From: Lachnotalea sp041821265
GTDB lineage: Bacteria; Bacillota; Clostridia; Lachnospirales; Lachnospiraceae
Length of the DNA stretch: 64,000 nucleotides
Direction of reading: 5' to 3'
Assembly: GCA_041821265.1 (NCBI GenBank)
Contig: JBGUEQ010000018.1
Location: 15,313 to 79,312, forward strand
Shown: piece after piece, positions 26,228 to 35,632 of the stretch
How positions within the stretch are numbered: position 1 is the stretch's first letter
Layout: every line of letters begins with the position of its first letter
Made by a program: the position numbers and the translations under genes
Notes under the pieces: model-generated
The model's database searches: none
What the model was told of the DNA's origin: nothing
The model's input: only the letters and a program-made list of their open reading frames with translations

Positions 26228-26242
26228 TTGAACATCGTTCAA
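26228..26242. promoter_or_regulatory. Operator palindrome of the TetR regulator
   Basis: TTGAAC-ATC-GTTCAA is a perfect 15-bp palindrome located 14 bases before the TetR start and just after an AT-rich -10-like stretch (minus strand). This is the usual position for autorepression. Confidence 0.65.
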
Positions 26243-26329
26243 TTTTATAATATAAAAAATGCCACCCTTTGTCAAGTAGCATTTAAATAAACTTATTAGA
26301 AAATTCAGCAAAAATTTAAATATAGGTTG

Positions 26330-26770
26330 CTATTCAACAACAACACCTTTTTGTAACATAATGTTTGCATATAAGGCTTTTTCACTCGTGGCAATAATTG
26401 CGTATGCCGTTCTAGCTTCATCATAGAATGCAAATCGTTCAATATTTCCTACGCATTTAGCTCCACGTTCATCGTGCTTTGCAACAATGCCTTTGTATGT
26501 ATCCCAAATAGGTGTTTCAACTGGATCTCCTGGAACTACTTCCATTAAATTGACTGGTTTTTCTACATATGGATCAAGGGGAAATAATTGTAATATAGCA
26601 TCAAGAATCTCTGGAACACCATGTCCATCACAACGTATTACAATTGCATTTTTTCCCATTTCTTCTGCTGGAAAATTTCCATCTGATATGACAATTTTAT
26701 CACTGTGACCCATTTCACATAATACTTTTAATAATTGTGGTGATAAAATCTGTGGTATACCTTTTAACAT
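26330..26770 (-). CDS. fucU: L-fucose mutarotase (FucU/RbsD family)
   Basis: A 146-aa protein that interconverts alpha and beta anomers of L-fucose. It begins MLKGIPQILSPQLLKVLCEMGHSD with the catalytic-region His and Asp, followed by VISDGNFPAE, the VIRCDGHGVPEILDAIL block and the C-terminal YANIMLQKGV. Length matches FucU (140 aa) rather than the slightly shorter RbsD. RBS GGAGG. It is the last gene of the RbsACB-type transporter operon, which makes L-fucose or a related deoxysugar the likely cargo. A stem-loop separates it from the binding-protein gene. Confidence 0.88.
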   Translation of the reverse strand: MLKGIPQILSPQLLKVLCEMGHSDKIVISDGNFPAEEMGKNAIVIRCDGHGVPEILDAILQLFPLDPYVEKPVNLMEVVPGDPVETPIWDTYKGIVAKHDERGAKCVGNIERFAFYDEARTAYAIIATSEKALYANIMLQKGVVVE

Positions 26771-26797
26771 ATCCGTATCCTCCTGTTGTTTTTATTT

Positions 26798-26829
26798 ATA
26801 AGGGGATTGCTAAATAGCAATCCCCTTAT
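26798..26829 (-). other. Perfect intercistronic stem-loop between the binding-protein gene and fucU
   Basis: ATAAGGGGATTGCTA pairs perfectly with TAGCAATCCCCTTAT across a 2-base loop. On the minus strand no T-run follows, so it is more likely a stabiliser or attenuator of the abundant binding-protein mRNA than a full terminator. Confidence 0.7.
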
Positions 26830-26891
26830 ATTATAATCTTTTATAACCATTTGTCACCTTTAAAATAATAATTTTTAATTACAATTTTCGA

Positions 26892-28022
26892 CTAGTCATA
26901 TAAGTTTGGTGCAATGTCTTCGTCGTCCATGTTAGTAGTTGTATACCATTTACATCCTGTATCAACATCTGTAATAACTTCGCCCTTTGCTGCTTTAACC
27001 GCTAATTCAACTACGTTACGACCAATTGCCATTGGATCTTGGGTTACAGCGCCCGCTAATTTACCTGATCTAACTGCATCTTTAATTAATGTTCCTGAGT
27101 CAAACGCAACTCCAACAATGCTTTTTCCAAGTTTTCCTAGATTTGCATCGCCATTAATCATGCCTTCGCCTGAGTGCTGGTTTGAACCATAAATACAAAT
27201 TGTATCTGATTTGTTAAGTAAGTTTTGTGCATCGATAGATGAAAGTTCGGCTGTTACCTGTGCTGGAACTGCCACGTCTATAATTACATCAGCACCGTCT
27301 ACTTCATTTTTCCATTTATCATGACCTGTAATTGAAACAACTTTACCATCTGCTTCAACTAATGTTTTCATTTTATCAATGAATCCTGAACCACGGCTAG
27401 TAATTGATTCTGATGTAGCATCCTGATTCATAACACCAATTCTTACTGTATCTGTTGCAGAAGCAATTGTGTCTTTGATAAGTTTATAGGTTTCTTCGGC
27501 TGCTAATTCACCAGCTGCATAATTATCTGTTGCTGCATTAGCTGCAATTGCTCCTTCTGGAGCTCCCGGAACACCTGAATCAAATCCAATAATTGGAATT
27601 CCAGCTTCTTGCGCCTTTGTAATACCTTCTAGACAAGCTTCTGTATCAAGTGCTGCTAACCCAATTGCTGCTGGTTTATTGTTAAGTGCATTGTTTAGCA
27701 TTTGAACCTGCTGTGCAATATCACTTTCTGTATCAGGACCTTTAAAATCAACTGATACTCCTAATTCCCCTGCTGCTTCTAAGGCTCCCTTTAAAACTGC
27801 CTGCCAATATTGATGCTGAAAACCTTTTGATACAATATAGATTGACATTGTATCCTCTGTTGCTGTATCTGTCGTTGCTGTTGTGTCTGTTGTGTCTGTT
27901 GTTGCTGCATCTGTTGTTTCCTCCGTCTTTGTTGTTGTATCGGATGATGATGAACCACAACCTGCCACTAACCCTGAGACCATTGCTGCACACATTAATA
28001 CACTTAATAATTTTTTCTTCAT
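26892..28022 (-). CDS. Sugar ABC transporter substrate-binding protein (RbsB-like)
   Basis: A 376-aa lipoprotein: signal peptide with lipobox LVAGC (Cys22), a Ser/Thr/Asp linker (residues 24-56), then a periplasmic-binding type 1 domain (IYIVSKGFQHQYWQAVLKGA, then IAQQVQMLNNALNNKPAAIG). It captures a sugar, probably L-fucose given the downstream mutarotase, for the permease and ATPase encoded upstream. RBS GGGAGG. The operon order is ATPase, permease, binding protein, fucU. Confidence 0.88.
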   Translation of the reverse strand: MKKKLLSVLMCAAMVSGLVAGCGSSSSDTTTKTEETTDAATTDTTDTTATTDTATEDTMSIYIVSKGFQHQYWQAVLKGALEAAGELGVSVDFKGPDTESDIAQQVQMLNNALNNKPAAIGLAALDTEACLEGITKAQEAGIPIIGFDSGVPGAPEGAIAANAATDNYAAGELAAEETYKLIKDTIASATDTVRIGVMNQDATSESITSRGSGFIDKMKTLVEADGKVVSITGHDKWKNEVDGADVIIDVAVPAQVTAELSSIDAQNLLNKSDTICIYGSNQHSGEGMINGDANLGKLGKSIVGVAFDSGTLIKDAVRSGKLAGAVTQDPMAIGRNVVELAVKAAKGEVITDVDTGCKWYTTTNMDDEDIAPNLYD

Positions 28023-28168
28023 TTTAAATCCTCCCTTTAACTAAATAGTTGTGTGTAATTTATACTTATCCGACTATTATTGCCCGATAAGATATTTTTA
28101 TCCTGCCTTCCTAGAAAGAACAAAGATGTTTCCTGTCAAACAAAGAAAGCAGACCATTACTACCTTAA

Positions 28169-29191
28169 TTAGTTTCCTTTTTTTCTATTTGCCACGTCCA
28201 TAAATACTGCAAATATTAATACAATTCCTGTCGCTACCTGTTGATAATGCGTTTGTAGCCCAATAAATGGAAGACCTGTTTTTAATACTGACATAATAAA
28301 TACACCAATTAATGTTCCTGCAATTGTTCCGTAGCCACCACTCATTGATGTACCACCAATTACTACACCTGCGATAGCGTCAAGCTCGAAACCAGCACCA
28401 CCACCAGGTAATAAGGTTGAATATACTGCTGCATATCCAATACCTGCAATACCTGCAAATGTACCACTTATGACATAAGCTAATGTCTGCCATTTGGCAA
28501 CATTTACACCAGAAAGTCTAGTTGCTTCAATATTGCTACCAAGAGCTACAATATAGCGTCCTGGACGAGTCTTATTTAATAATAATGCCATTAATATGGC
28601 CGTAAGAAGAAGTAAGATAAATCCAGTCGGAATAGGTATCGTTCCATTTGCAGTAGCTATATTTACTTTAAATATATTTCGAAACCAACCGTCCGCCTCT
28701 GAAGCCTGTGGCCAGGTAACACTTTGTGCTTTTGTAAAAATCGACCCAATACCTTTTGAAAGCATCATAGAACCAAGTGTTGCTATAAATGGCGGTAATC
28801 CCATATAAGACACCATTAATCCATTTAACAAACCAAAGAGTGCACCTATTAGAATACAAATAATTAAGCAAAGTGCAATTGGAACATTGAATTTTGTTGC
28901 TAATGCTCCCGTTATAAGTGAGGAACAAACAAGCACCGTACCAATTGATAAATCAATACCGCCAGTGGTAATTGCAAAGGTAACACCAATTGCCATAAAT
29001 CCAATATAGTAGGACGCATCAAAAATATTTACTAATGTAGAATATTGTCTAAATGCAGGACTAATTGCTCCAAATACTATATATATACTAATTAATGCTA
29101 AAAGTGCAATTAACCTTTGTGGACCAATTGCCTTTACAATTGGATTATTTAATAAAGCACTTGGCTTTTTTTCTATCGTTTTAGCTGCCAT
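28169..29191 (-). CDS. Sugar ABC transporter permease (RbsC-like)
   Basis: A 340-aa protein with about 8-10 membrane segments. Family marks: FAITTGGIDLSIGTVL near residues 75-90, GLLNGLMVSYMGLPPFIATLGSM and NIEATRLSGVNVAKWQ (the ATPase-contact loop). It lies 17 bases after the ATPase gene, with RBS GGGAGG. It probably works as a homodimer with the RbsA-like ATPase at 29208. Confidence 0.9.
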   Translation of the reverse strand: MAAKTIEKKPSALLNNPIVKAIGPQRLIALLALISIYIVFGAISPAFRQYSTLVNIFDASYYIGFMAIGVTFAITTGGIDLSIGTVLVCSSLITGALATKFNVPIALCLIICILIGALFGLLNGLMVSYMGLPPFIATLGSMMLSKGIGSIFTKAQSVTWPQASEADGWFRNIFKVNIATANGTIPIPTGFILLLLTAILMALLLNKTRPGRYIVALGSNIEATRLSGVNVAKWQTLAYVISGTFAGIAGIGYAAVYSTLLPGGGAGFELDAIAGVVIGGTSMSGGYGTIAGTLIGVFIMSVLKTGLPFIGLQTHYQQVATGIVLIFAVFMDVANRKKGN

Positions 29192-29207
29192 CTTTCAATC
29201 CTCCCAA

Positions 29208-30701
29208 TTAATTTCTAAGTGTTGCTGCATGCATGATTTTTTCTTGTGAAGCTTCTTCTATCTCTAGCTCTCCAGTTTTTCTGCCCTCACACATGATTAT
29301 AATTCTATCACTCATTCTCAGTATTTCCGTTAATTCAGAAGAAATCATAATAATTGATTTTCCTTGAGCTGCAAGTTCATTCATCAAATGATAAATTTCA
29401 CTTTTTGCTCCAACATCAATACCTCTCGTTGGTTCATCAAAGATAAGAATATCGCAATCTTTAATAAGCCATTTTGCTATAACAACCTTTTGTTGATTTC
29501 CACCCGATAAATTAATAACCGCTGTTTCAACATCTGGTGTTTTTGTTTTTAATTTTTCTACATAGTCCTCTGAAACTTCTTTTTCCTTCTTCTTATCAAT
29601 AAAAATACCTTTCATAAAGTTTTCAAGAGAAGACATCGTAGAGTTGGAAGCTACTGACTCAGCAAGTACAATACCGTAGCGTTTTCTATCTTCTGATAGA
29701 TATCCAATACCAGCATTCACCGCATCTTGAGGAGTTTTAATTTCTACCTTTTTACCATTGATGTAAACATCTCCACTATCCTTATTATCGGCTCCAAATA
29801 AAGCTCTTGCTGTTTCTGTTCTACCTGCACCCATAAGTCCTGAAAAGCCTAATATTTCACCTTTTTTTAGTTCAAAGCTTACATTTCGAACCATTTTACC
29901 TGCATTTAGATTTTCCACCTTTAATACAACCGGTGCATCTTTCGCTACATTGCTCTTTTCCTTTGGATCCTCATAAATTGTACGACCAACCATCATGTTA
30001 ATGATGTCATCTTTGGTACAATCTTTTGTAACTAAAGTACCTACATATTCACCATCTCGCATTACCGTTACGCGATCTGTAATTACTTTAATTTCATCCA
30101 TTCGATGAGAAATATAAACGATTCCCATGCCCTTTTTTCTTAATTCTCTTATTATTTTAAATAGTTCTGCGATTTCTCCTTCTGTAAGAGCTGCTGTTGG
30201 TTCATCAAATACAATAACCTTTACCTCTCTAGAAATTGCCTTTGCGATTTCACACATCTGCTGTCTGCCAACTGTCAAGTCCCCCATAACAGACTCTGGA
30301 TCAATATCAATATTTAACTTCTGAAATAACTTAGCAGCCTCTTCATTCATCTTCTGATCATTGATTAGTTTCCCATTCATTATTTCTCGGCCAATAAAAA
30401 TATTTTGTGCAACATTTAAATGATGCATCATGTTAAGTTCTTGATGCACAATTGCAATACCTGCATCTTGCGCTTCCTTGGGATTGGTAAATTCAATTTC
30501 CTTACCTTCATATATAATTGTACCGCTATCTTTGGTATAGATACCTGTTAGCACCTTCATAAGTGTAGATTTCCCTGCGCCATTTTCACCCATAAGTGCG
30601 TGTACCTCACTTTTTTTAACTTCAAGACTTACGCCTTTAAGTGCATGTACACCAACAAAGGATTTATCAATATCTTTCATCGTTAATATTACATCACTCA
30701 C
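29208..30701 (-). CDS. Sugar ABC transporter ATPase (RbsA/MglA-like, two ATPase domains)
   Basis: 497 aa with two ABC cassettes. Domain 1: Walker A GENGAGKSTLMKVL, signature LTVGRQQMCEIAKA, Walker B VIVFDEPTAAL. Domain 2: degenerate Walker A GLMGAGRTETARALFG, signature LSGGNQQKVVIAKW, Walker B ILIFDEPTRGIDVGAK. The second Walker A lacks its Lys, normal for this family. The start is GTG at 30701 after GGGAAGG. It is the first gene of the operon. Confidence 0.92.
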   Translation of the reverse strand: MSDVILTMKDIDKSFVGVHALKGVSLEVKKSEVHALMGENGAGKSTLMKVLTGIYTKDSGTIIYEGKEIEFTNPKEAQDAGIAIVHQELNMMHHLNVAQNIFIGREIMNGKLINDQKMNEEAAKLFQKLNIDIDPESVMGDLTVGRQQMCEIAKAISREVKVIVFDEPTAALTEGEIAELFKIIRELRKKGMGIVYISHRMDEIKVITDRVTVMRDGEYVGTLVTKDCTKDDIINMMVGRTIYEDPKEKSNVAKDAPVVLKVENLNAGKMVRNVSFELKKGEILGFSGLMGAGRTETARALFGADNKDSGDVYINGKKVEIKTPQDAVNAGIGYLSEDRKRYGIVLAESVASNSTMSSLENFMKGIFIDKKKEKEVSEDYVEKLKTKTPDVETAVINLSGGNQQKVVIAKWLIKDCDILIFDEPTRGIDVGAKSEIYHLMNELAAQGKSIIMISSELTEILRMSDRIIIMCEGRKTGELEIEEASQEKIMHAATLRN

Positions 30702-30936
30702 TTTTTCACCTTCCCTTGTGTTGTTACTTATAATAAGTTTTAAAAACTCAACTTCCTTTATTTGTTTATTTTGTTTAACATATGTATATTATATGTCTAT
30801 TCCTCAAACATTTTAATAGAGAATCCTCTTTAAAACAGTAACTATTTTACTATCTTTAATAATATTAACCTGTTTTGCTTGTTTTTAATCATATTTATTG
30901 TATAACAATGACAACGTAATGATAAAAGCAAATTAT

Positions 30937-31496
30937 CTACATACATACATACATACGATTTGGTGCCCAGTAATAAAACCCTCTTCCAAGTCCATTTGGC
31001 ACTTGATGCAGACGATTTCGTAGATCTATTATAAAGTCTGACTGACCTTTTTTTGTCATAGGATAATCTAGTTTTTCTAATAACTCTGGTTTTGTTGCCA
31101 TACCTTTTCTTTTAGATGGGTCAAGTTTTTCATAGTTGGCATAATCTTCTACTGTATATCCCATTGACACTTCTGCAATCACCAACTCTTTTCCATAACG
31201 TTTGTCCAAAGAAGAGCCCAGAAATCACTGTAATGAAAATCTAGTAAAAATCCCATTCCGTGGGAAATAGCACGCTTAGCAATCTAAATGGTAGTATTTA
31301 AATCATTCGTTCCAGCTCCATAAACTCGGCCATCTTCTGTATATGGATGATTCCACAATAGTAGGCGTACCGAATTTATGTCATATTTTTGTAAAATATC
31401 AAATATATCCTGTTCTTTTTCTTCATCAAAAAATCTACCACCGCAAGCCTCTACTTCTTTTATTGAAGATAAATCCATTCCTTTTATAAAATCCAT
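30937..31496 (-). pseudogene. GH53 endo-beta-1,4-galactanase relic
   Basis: The 5' part keeps a good RBS and encodes the GH53 start: FIKGMDLSSIKEVEACGGRF, QDIFDILQKYDINSVRLLLW, GAGTNDLNT. An in-frame TAG (31286-31284) interrupts it, yet the frame continues IAKRAISHGMGFLLDFHYSDFW. About 170 residues are then missing, including the acid/base Glu region. The frame changes at about 31210 and the 3' part follows (KELVIAEVSMGYT with the nucleophile region, to GRGFYYWAP). The end runs into a TACA microsatellite. It clearly cannot make an active enzyme. It probably once completed the galactan operon upstream. Confidence 0.85.
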
Positions 31497-31534
31497 TTTA
31501 ATATCTCCTCACATAACTTGTTATCTTAGAGATA

Positions 31535-31582
31535 AATAGACCAGGCATGTCAACTTTCTCAGTTTATCATACTTGGTCTATT
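31535..31582 (-). other. Inverted repeat after the zinc-ribbon gene
   Basis: AATAGACCA (31535-31543) pairs with TGGTCTATT (31574-31582) across a 30-base loop. It lies between the galactan operon and its GH53 relic and may be a weak terminator. Confidence 0.4.
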
Positions 31583-31609
31583 CTCCTATCCTGTAATTGT
31601 CCAATTAAA

Positions 31610-31825
31610 CTAGTCGTCAAACTCCGTAATTCGATTCAAAATATTACGGTAACGAAATCTTGCCATCTGGTTCTTCTCGAGTACATCTTCTTCTGAACCA
31701 GTGTATTGACAACGGATGCAATAATATTCTTTTTTATCTTCATCATAAAACATATCAATATCCAAATCTCTCATAAAACAAGATGGACAGCGGTAATTTA
31801 GTTTGCCTTTGCCAGATTGAGCCAT
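31610..31825 (-). CDS. Small zinc-ribbon protein (71 aa)
   Basis: It starts at ATG with AAGGAGG about 11 bases upstream, inside the end of the 615-aa gene (28-base overlap). Two Cys pairs, RCPSC (residues 12-16) and YCIRC (about 35-39), form a zinc ribbon; an acidic helix and the basic tail RFRYRNILNRITEF follow. I do not know its function. Translational coupling suggests that it works with the 615-aa protein or on the same mRNA. Confidence 0.65.
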   Translation of the reverse strand: MAQSGKGKLNYRCPSCFMRDLDIDMFYDEDKKEYYCIRCQYTGSEEDVLEKNQMARFRYRNILNRITEFDD

Positions 31826-33645
31826 GTCGCAAATACCTCCTTATCCCTCATCTTGGTTGTGTATCCTAATGTAAACATAGGGGAGAACGCATACCCTTCT
31901 TTCATATATCCAACTGCATCCTTCTTATCTGTAGACAGACTGACAAAAGTTTCAATCTCTGGAATAATAGCAGACACTTTCGTAGCACCTACCATTTCAT
32001 CTTCTCTGCACTTATATTCATATTTAATTTCTCTACTTTCTTTACCATCCGTACAAGCCAATGTGATATTGGTCATATCTTCTGCATATTCAGTAGTTCC
32101 GTAGCAGGCAACCATATATTCATTAAGATCCACTTCTGCAGTCGGATCGCTCATTTCTAAAATAGTTCTTTCAATTTTAATGTTCGAGCTTCCTTCTTCA
32201 AAATAAATCTTAGTTTGTAATTTTAAAGTTAAATCCGAAAATTCTATATCCACTGGATTTAGCGTCAATATTCTTGTTTTCTTGCCATCCACCATTTTCT
32301 CTTCAGAAAACTTAGCCTTTGTACGACACAAACATAAATCCACTTCTTCTCCATTACGAGTAATCTTGGCGCTTCTTACTGTACCTTCTCCAGCATAATG
32401 AGTGAAATATCCTGCGCGGTATTTTTCTTGAATTAAGAATGGGTAAGACGCATCTGTTACGTGTTTTGTACCAATACCAACTGGCCATTCCAACTTTGCT
32501 GCAAAGGGACGAAGGTCAACAATTGCACCTCCTTGGTCCATATTTACGCAAGCTCTCATGTATGGGTCGCAGTACCAGAACAACTGCTTATCAGAACCAT
32601 AAAGTATATCTTTCCAAAGTGCACATTCTGGTTCCGAATACGTTTTTTTCTTACGGTAATAATCTGCAAATTCAGCCATGGTCATATCATCTAACTGACC
32701 TTCTTTTTTTAATTTACCATAATATGCCATTCCATCTTCATAAGATTTGAGAAGTAATTCATAAGGTGCTTCCCAACGTCCCATTTTGTTCATCCATCCA
32801 GGCCCGACAAACATCATATTATAAGCATATCCATTGTTGTATTTTTCTAAATGACGATACTGATCAATAATATTAAATAAATATGGAAATTCGCCATCTT
32901 GATAAATCATACCACGTAATACATTCTGTGGATGAGTTCCAAAATTCGAACCATTTCCATCATAGCATGCAATCAAGTCTCTAGAAAGATGAGGAATTGC
33001 TACAATTCCACTGTCTTCCTCTTCATTGGCTGCTGGTGCATGTACGTTTTGCTTTGAGGGAATCCAAGGTGCCCACGGACCACCGTCCATGAAAGTATAC
33101 CAGGAATTATTACATGTATGATATGCTTTGGGACCTTCTTCCCAGCAAGTAGCAACTGCACATTTCACCATTGGAAATTTCTCTTTTATGTAATTAATTA
33201 ATTCCGCATCCATATAATAAGAACCCGTTGATTCTGGATAAATTCCAAATTGTTGATAGAATTTCTCAAACACATCATTTACAATTGATTTTTTGTCTTC
33301 CATAGAAAACATCCAAATACAGAAATCTTTGGTCTTATACTTATCGCGGAATTCCTTGCAGGGAAGTCCTAATAAAGAAAGTGCAATTTCATCACCATAC
33401 TTCTCATGATCTTGTTTCGCAAGTGCAACCGCTTCATCATTAAACAAGCTGGCATAAGTCATTTGAATTGTGGTCTTTAATCCATTTTTATGAGCAATAG
33501 ACTGTTGTGTCTTAAAGATATCCAAAGATTCTGTGAGTAATGCATTTCTACTGATGTCCTCTTCTTTCCCATGTCCAGTTACTTTCTCTGCATATTCAGG
33601 AACCATTTCTGGGCGATGAATGATATTTACTACAAATTTATCCAT
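31798..33645 (-). CDS. Uncharacterised 615-aa protein of the galactan-type locus, possible carbohydrate-active enzyme
   Basis: A soluble protein without a signal peptide. Residues 1-330 look like an alpha/beta barrel of the polysaccharide-deacetylase/GH57-like type: KFVVNIIHRPE, TTIQMTYASLFNDEA, CIWMFSMEDKK, YPESTGSYYMDAELINYIKE, then VATCWEEGPKAYH with conserved Trp and Glu, and GGPWAPWIPSK. Residues 390-615 are beta-rich, as in accessory domains of glycoside hydrolases. It may belong to a DUF3863-type family, but I am not sure. RBS AAAGGAG. It follows the two permease genes, so it probably acts on the imported oligosaccharide inside the cell. Confidence 0.6.
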   Translation of the reverse strand: MDKFVVNIIHRPEMVPEYAEKVTGHGKEEDISRNALLTESLDIFKTQQSIAHKNGLKTTIQMTYASLFNDEAVALAKQDHEKYGDEIALSLLGLPCKEFRDKYKTKDFCIWMFSMEDKKSIVNDVFEKFYQQFGIYPESTGSYYMDAELINYIKEKFPMVKCAVATCWEEGPKAYHTCNNSWYTFMDGGPWAPWIPSKQNVHAPAANEEEDSGIVAIPHLSRDLIACYDGNGSNFGTHPQNVLRGMIYQDGEFPYLFNIIDQYRHLEKYNNGYAYNMMFVGPGWMNKMGRWEAPYELLLKSYEDGMAYYGKLKKEGQLDDMTMAEFADYYRKKKTYSEPECALWKDILYGSDKQLFWYCDPYMRACVNMDQGGAIVDLRPFAAKLEWPVGIGTKHVTDASYPFLIQEKYRAGYFTHYAGEGTVRSAKITRNGEEVDLCLCRTKAKFSEEKMVDGKKTRILTLNPVDIEFSDLTLKLQTKIYFEEGSSNIKIERTILEMSDPTAEVDLNEYMVACYGTTEYAEDMTNITLACTDGKESREIKYEYKCREDEMVGATKVSAIIPEIETFVSLSTDKKDAVGYMKEGYAFSPMFTLGYTTKMRDKEVFATWLNLAKAN

Positions 33646-33684
33646 TATATTAAAACTCCTTTGATTTTTATATTAAAAATTTTA

Positions 33685-34533
33685 TTAACCCTTTACTGCA
33701 CCTGTAATACCATTTGAAAAGCTGTTTTGTAACAAGAAGAAAACAACAATGGTAGGTATCGTACACAAGAGTACGCCCAACATCAAACTACCATAATCTG
33801 TGAAATAACCCCCTGTTAAATTGGCAATTAACATTGGCATGGTAATACTATCATTATCCATCATAATTACTTTTGGCCACAGATAGTTATTCCAAGCATT
33901 CATAAACGTAATGGTCATGGCTGCAGCATAAGTTGATTTCATCGTTGGAAAAAACATCTTAAAGAAAATCCCAACCTCGCTGACACCATCAATTCTTGCC
34001 GCCTCAATCAAATCATGTGGAAATGAACGTGCACTCTGTCTAAACATCATGATTAAAAAAGGCGTTGAAATAGAAGGTAAAATAAATCCCATTGTTGTAT
34101 TTAATAAATTCGCTTGAGAAAACATTTGGAATAAAGGAATCATCGTAGCTGCAAACGGTACCATCATTGCTAAAAGAATAATAGAAAATACAGTATCCTT
34201 GCCTTTATCATGGTAAATCTCAAACCCATAACCCGCTAAAGAACAGATGACTAAAGAAGCCAAGGTACAAACAATGGCATACTTAAATGAGTTAATCATT
34301 GCTTGCCCTACATTCTGAGCAATAAGTAGGTTTTTCATATTTTCTATAAGGTAAGCACCAGGAATCAGTTTTCCACGAATGACATCCACACTTTTATTAG
34401 TTGCCGCACATGCCATATAATAAAGAGGAAAAACGGACAATAAGGAAACCATGATTAAAAATATATATTGTCCTGCACTTTTTGCTCTTTTCTTTGCTTT
34501 TAACATTGGATTTTTAATTTTTTTATCAGTCAC
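33685..34533 (-). CDS. Carbohydrate ABC transporter permease (MalG/GanQ-like)
   Basis: 282 aa from a GTG at 34533 that overlaps the partner permease stop in GTGACTGA; AGG sits 8 bases upstream. Six membrane segments. The cytoplasmic EAA loop reads LIEAARIDGVSEVGIFFKMFFP and the C-terminus ends QNSFSNGITGAVKG, both typical of MalG. It forms the channel with the MalF-type permease. No ATPase gene is in the operon, so a shared MsmX-type ATPase is expected elsewhere. Confidence 0.9.
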   Translation of the reverse strand: MTDKKIKNPMLKAKKRAKSAGQYIFLIMVSLLSVFPLYYMACAATNKSVDVIRGKLIPGAYLIENMKNLLIAQNVGQAMINSFKYAIVCTLASLVICSLAGYGFEIYHDKGKDTVFSIILLAMMVPFAATMIPLFQMFSQANLLNTTMGFILPSISTPFLIMMFRQSARSFPHDLIEAARIDGVSEVGIFFKMFFPTMKSTYAAAMTITFMNAWNNYLWPKVIMMDNDSITMPMLIANLTGGYFTDYGSLMLGVLLCTIPTIVVFFLLQNSFSNGITGAVKG

Positions 34534-35419
34534 GCTTATCACCTACTTTCATCTGAACAAATGCCAAGACAGCTACTAAAATAAGAATCAGATAAGACAT
34601 TGCTGCTGAGTATCCAAAGTTTGGTACATATTTGAAAGATGTATTATATATATAATGGGACATCGTTATCGTGGCATTCGCAGGACCACCATTTGTTAAG
34701 TTTACCGACTCATCGAATAACTGTAATGTACCATTTGTTGACATAATTGTTGTTAAAAGAATAGTTGGTTTTAATAATGGAACCGTAATCTTTCTAAAGA
34801 TATGAAAAGGAGACGCTCCATCAATTTTGGCTGCCTCATATACAGAATAATCAATATTTTGAAGACCTGACAGATAAAATACCATATTATACCCTGTCCA
34901 TCTCCATACTAAAGCTATAATAATAATAATTCTTGCACTAGTTGCATGACCTAAAAAGTTATAACCAGTATTTAAAATCCCTAAATTTATTAAACTAGTA
35001 TTAATAAACCCATCTACTGCAAAAAGAGAACGGAAGATAATCGCATAGGAAACCAACGATGTTGCACATGGCAAGAAAATAGCTGTACGAAATATTCCTT
35101 TAAATTTCAAATCTTTATTATTTAGCATAGAAGCTAGGATCAATGCTATCACTAACATAATTGGAACCTGAATAATCAAATAAATAAAGTTGTTTTTCAG
35201 TGATTGAAGAAATACCGTATCCTGAAACATTCTTATATAGTTTGTGAATCCTGTCCATCTGATTTTTGCACCAATACCCGTTTTTAAAGACAATATAAAC
35301 GCCTGAATCATTGGTACAAAACTCATGGCTGCAATTAACATTACGGCAGGAGCAAGGAATGCCCAACCAGTTATATTATGTTTTTTAGCCAGTGTTAATT
35401 TTTTTTTATGTCCGACCAC
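34526..35419 (-). CDS. Carbohydrate ABC transporter permease (MalF/GanP-like)
   Basis: 297 aa, GTG start at 35419 after AAGGAGG. Six membrane segments: WAFLAPAVMLIAAMSFVPMI near the N-terminus, the EAA loop YEAAKIDGASPFHIFRKITVP about residue 195, and the INGGPANAT-like LTNGGPANATITMSHYIY. The first half of the heterodimeric channel. It shares the operon with the binding protein upstream and the MalG-like gene downstream. Confidence 0.9.
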   Translation of the reverse strand: MVGHKKKLTLAKKHNITGWAFLAPAVMLIAAMSFVPMIQAFILSLKTGIGAKIRWTGFTNYIRMFQDTVFLQSLKNNFIYLIIQVPIMLVIALILASMLNNKDLKFKGIFRTAIFLPCATSLVSYAIIFRSLFAVDGFINTSLINLGILNTGYNFLGHATSARIIIIIALVWRWTGYNMVFYLSGLQNIDYSVYEAAKIDGASPFHIFRKITVPLLKPTILLTTIMSTNGTLQLFDESVNLTNGGPANATITMSHYIYNTSFKYVPNFGYSAAMSYLILILVAVLAFVQMKVGDKRD

Positions 35420-35632
35420 CTGACTACCTCCTTAACGACTGAACAAGATCAAAATATCTGCTTGTACAACCACCTTTTATAAATATGAGGAACCAACTAG
35501 GATAACCAAGTAATTCCCCATATTTTATGCTCTATTTATATATTACGTTTATACGTGACTTTACTTGTTTTCATGGGTAAAATCACAAGGTTACACCAAA
35601 AGCTTATTTCTTCAACCTGCTTTTCTCAATGA

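Noticed and set aside
30938..30956. TACA microsatellite as a phase-variation switch
   Set aside because: It lies in an already broken GH53 relic with several other defects, so length changes would not restore a gene.
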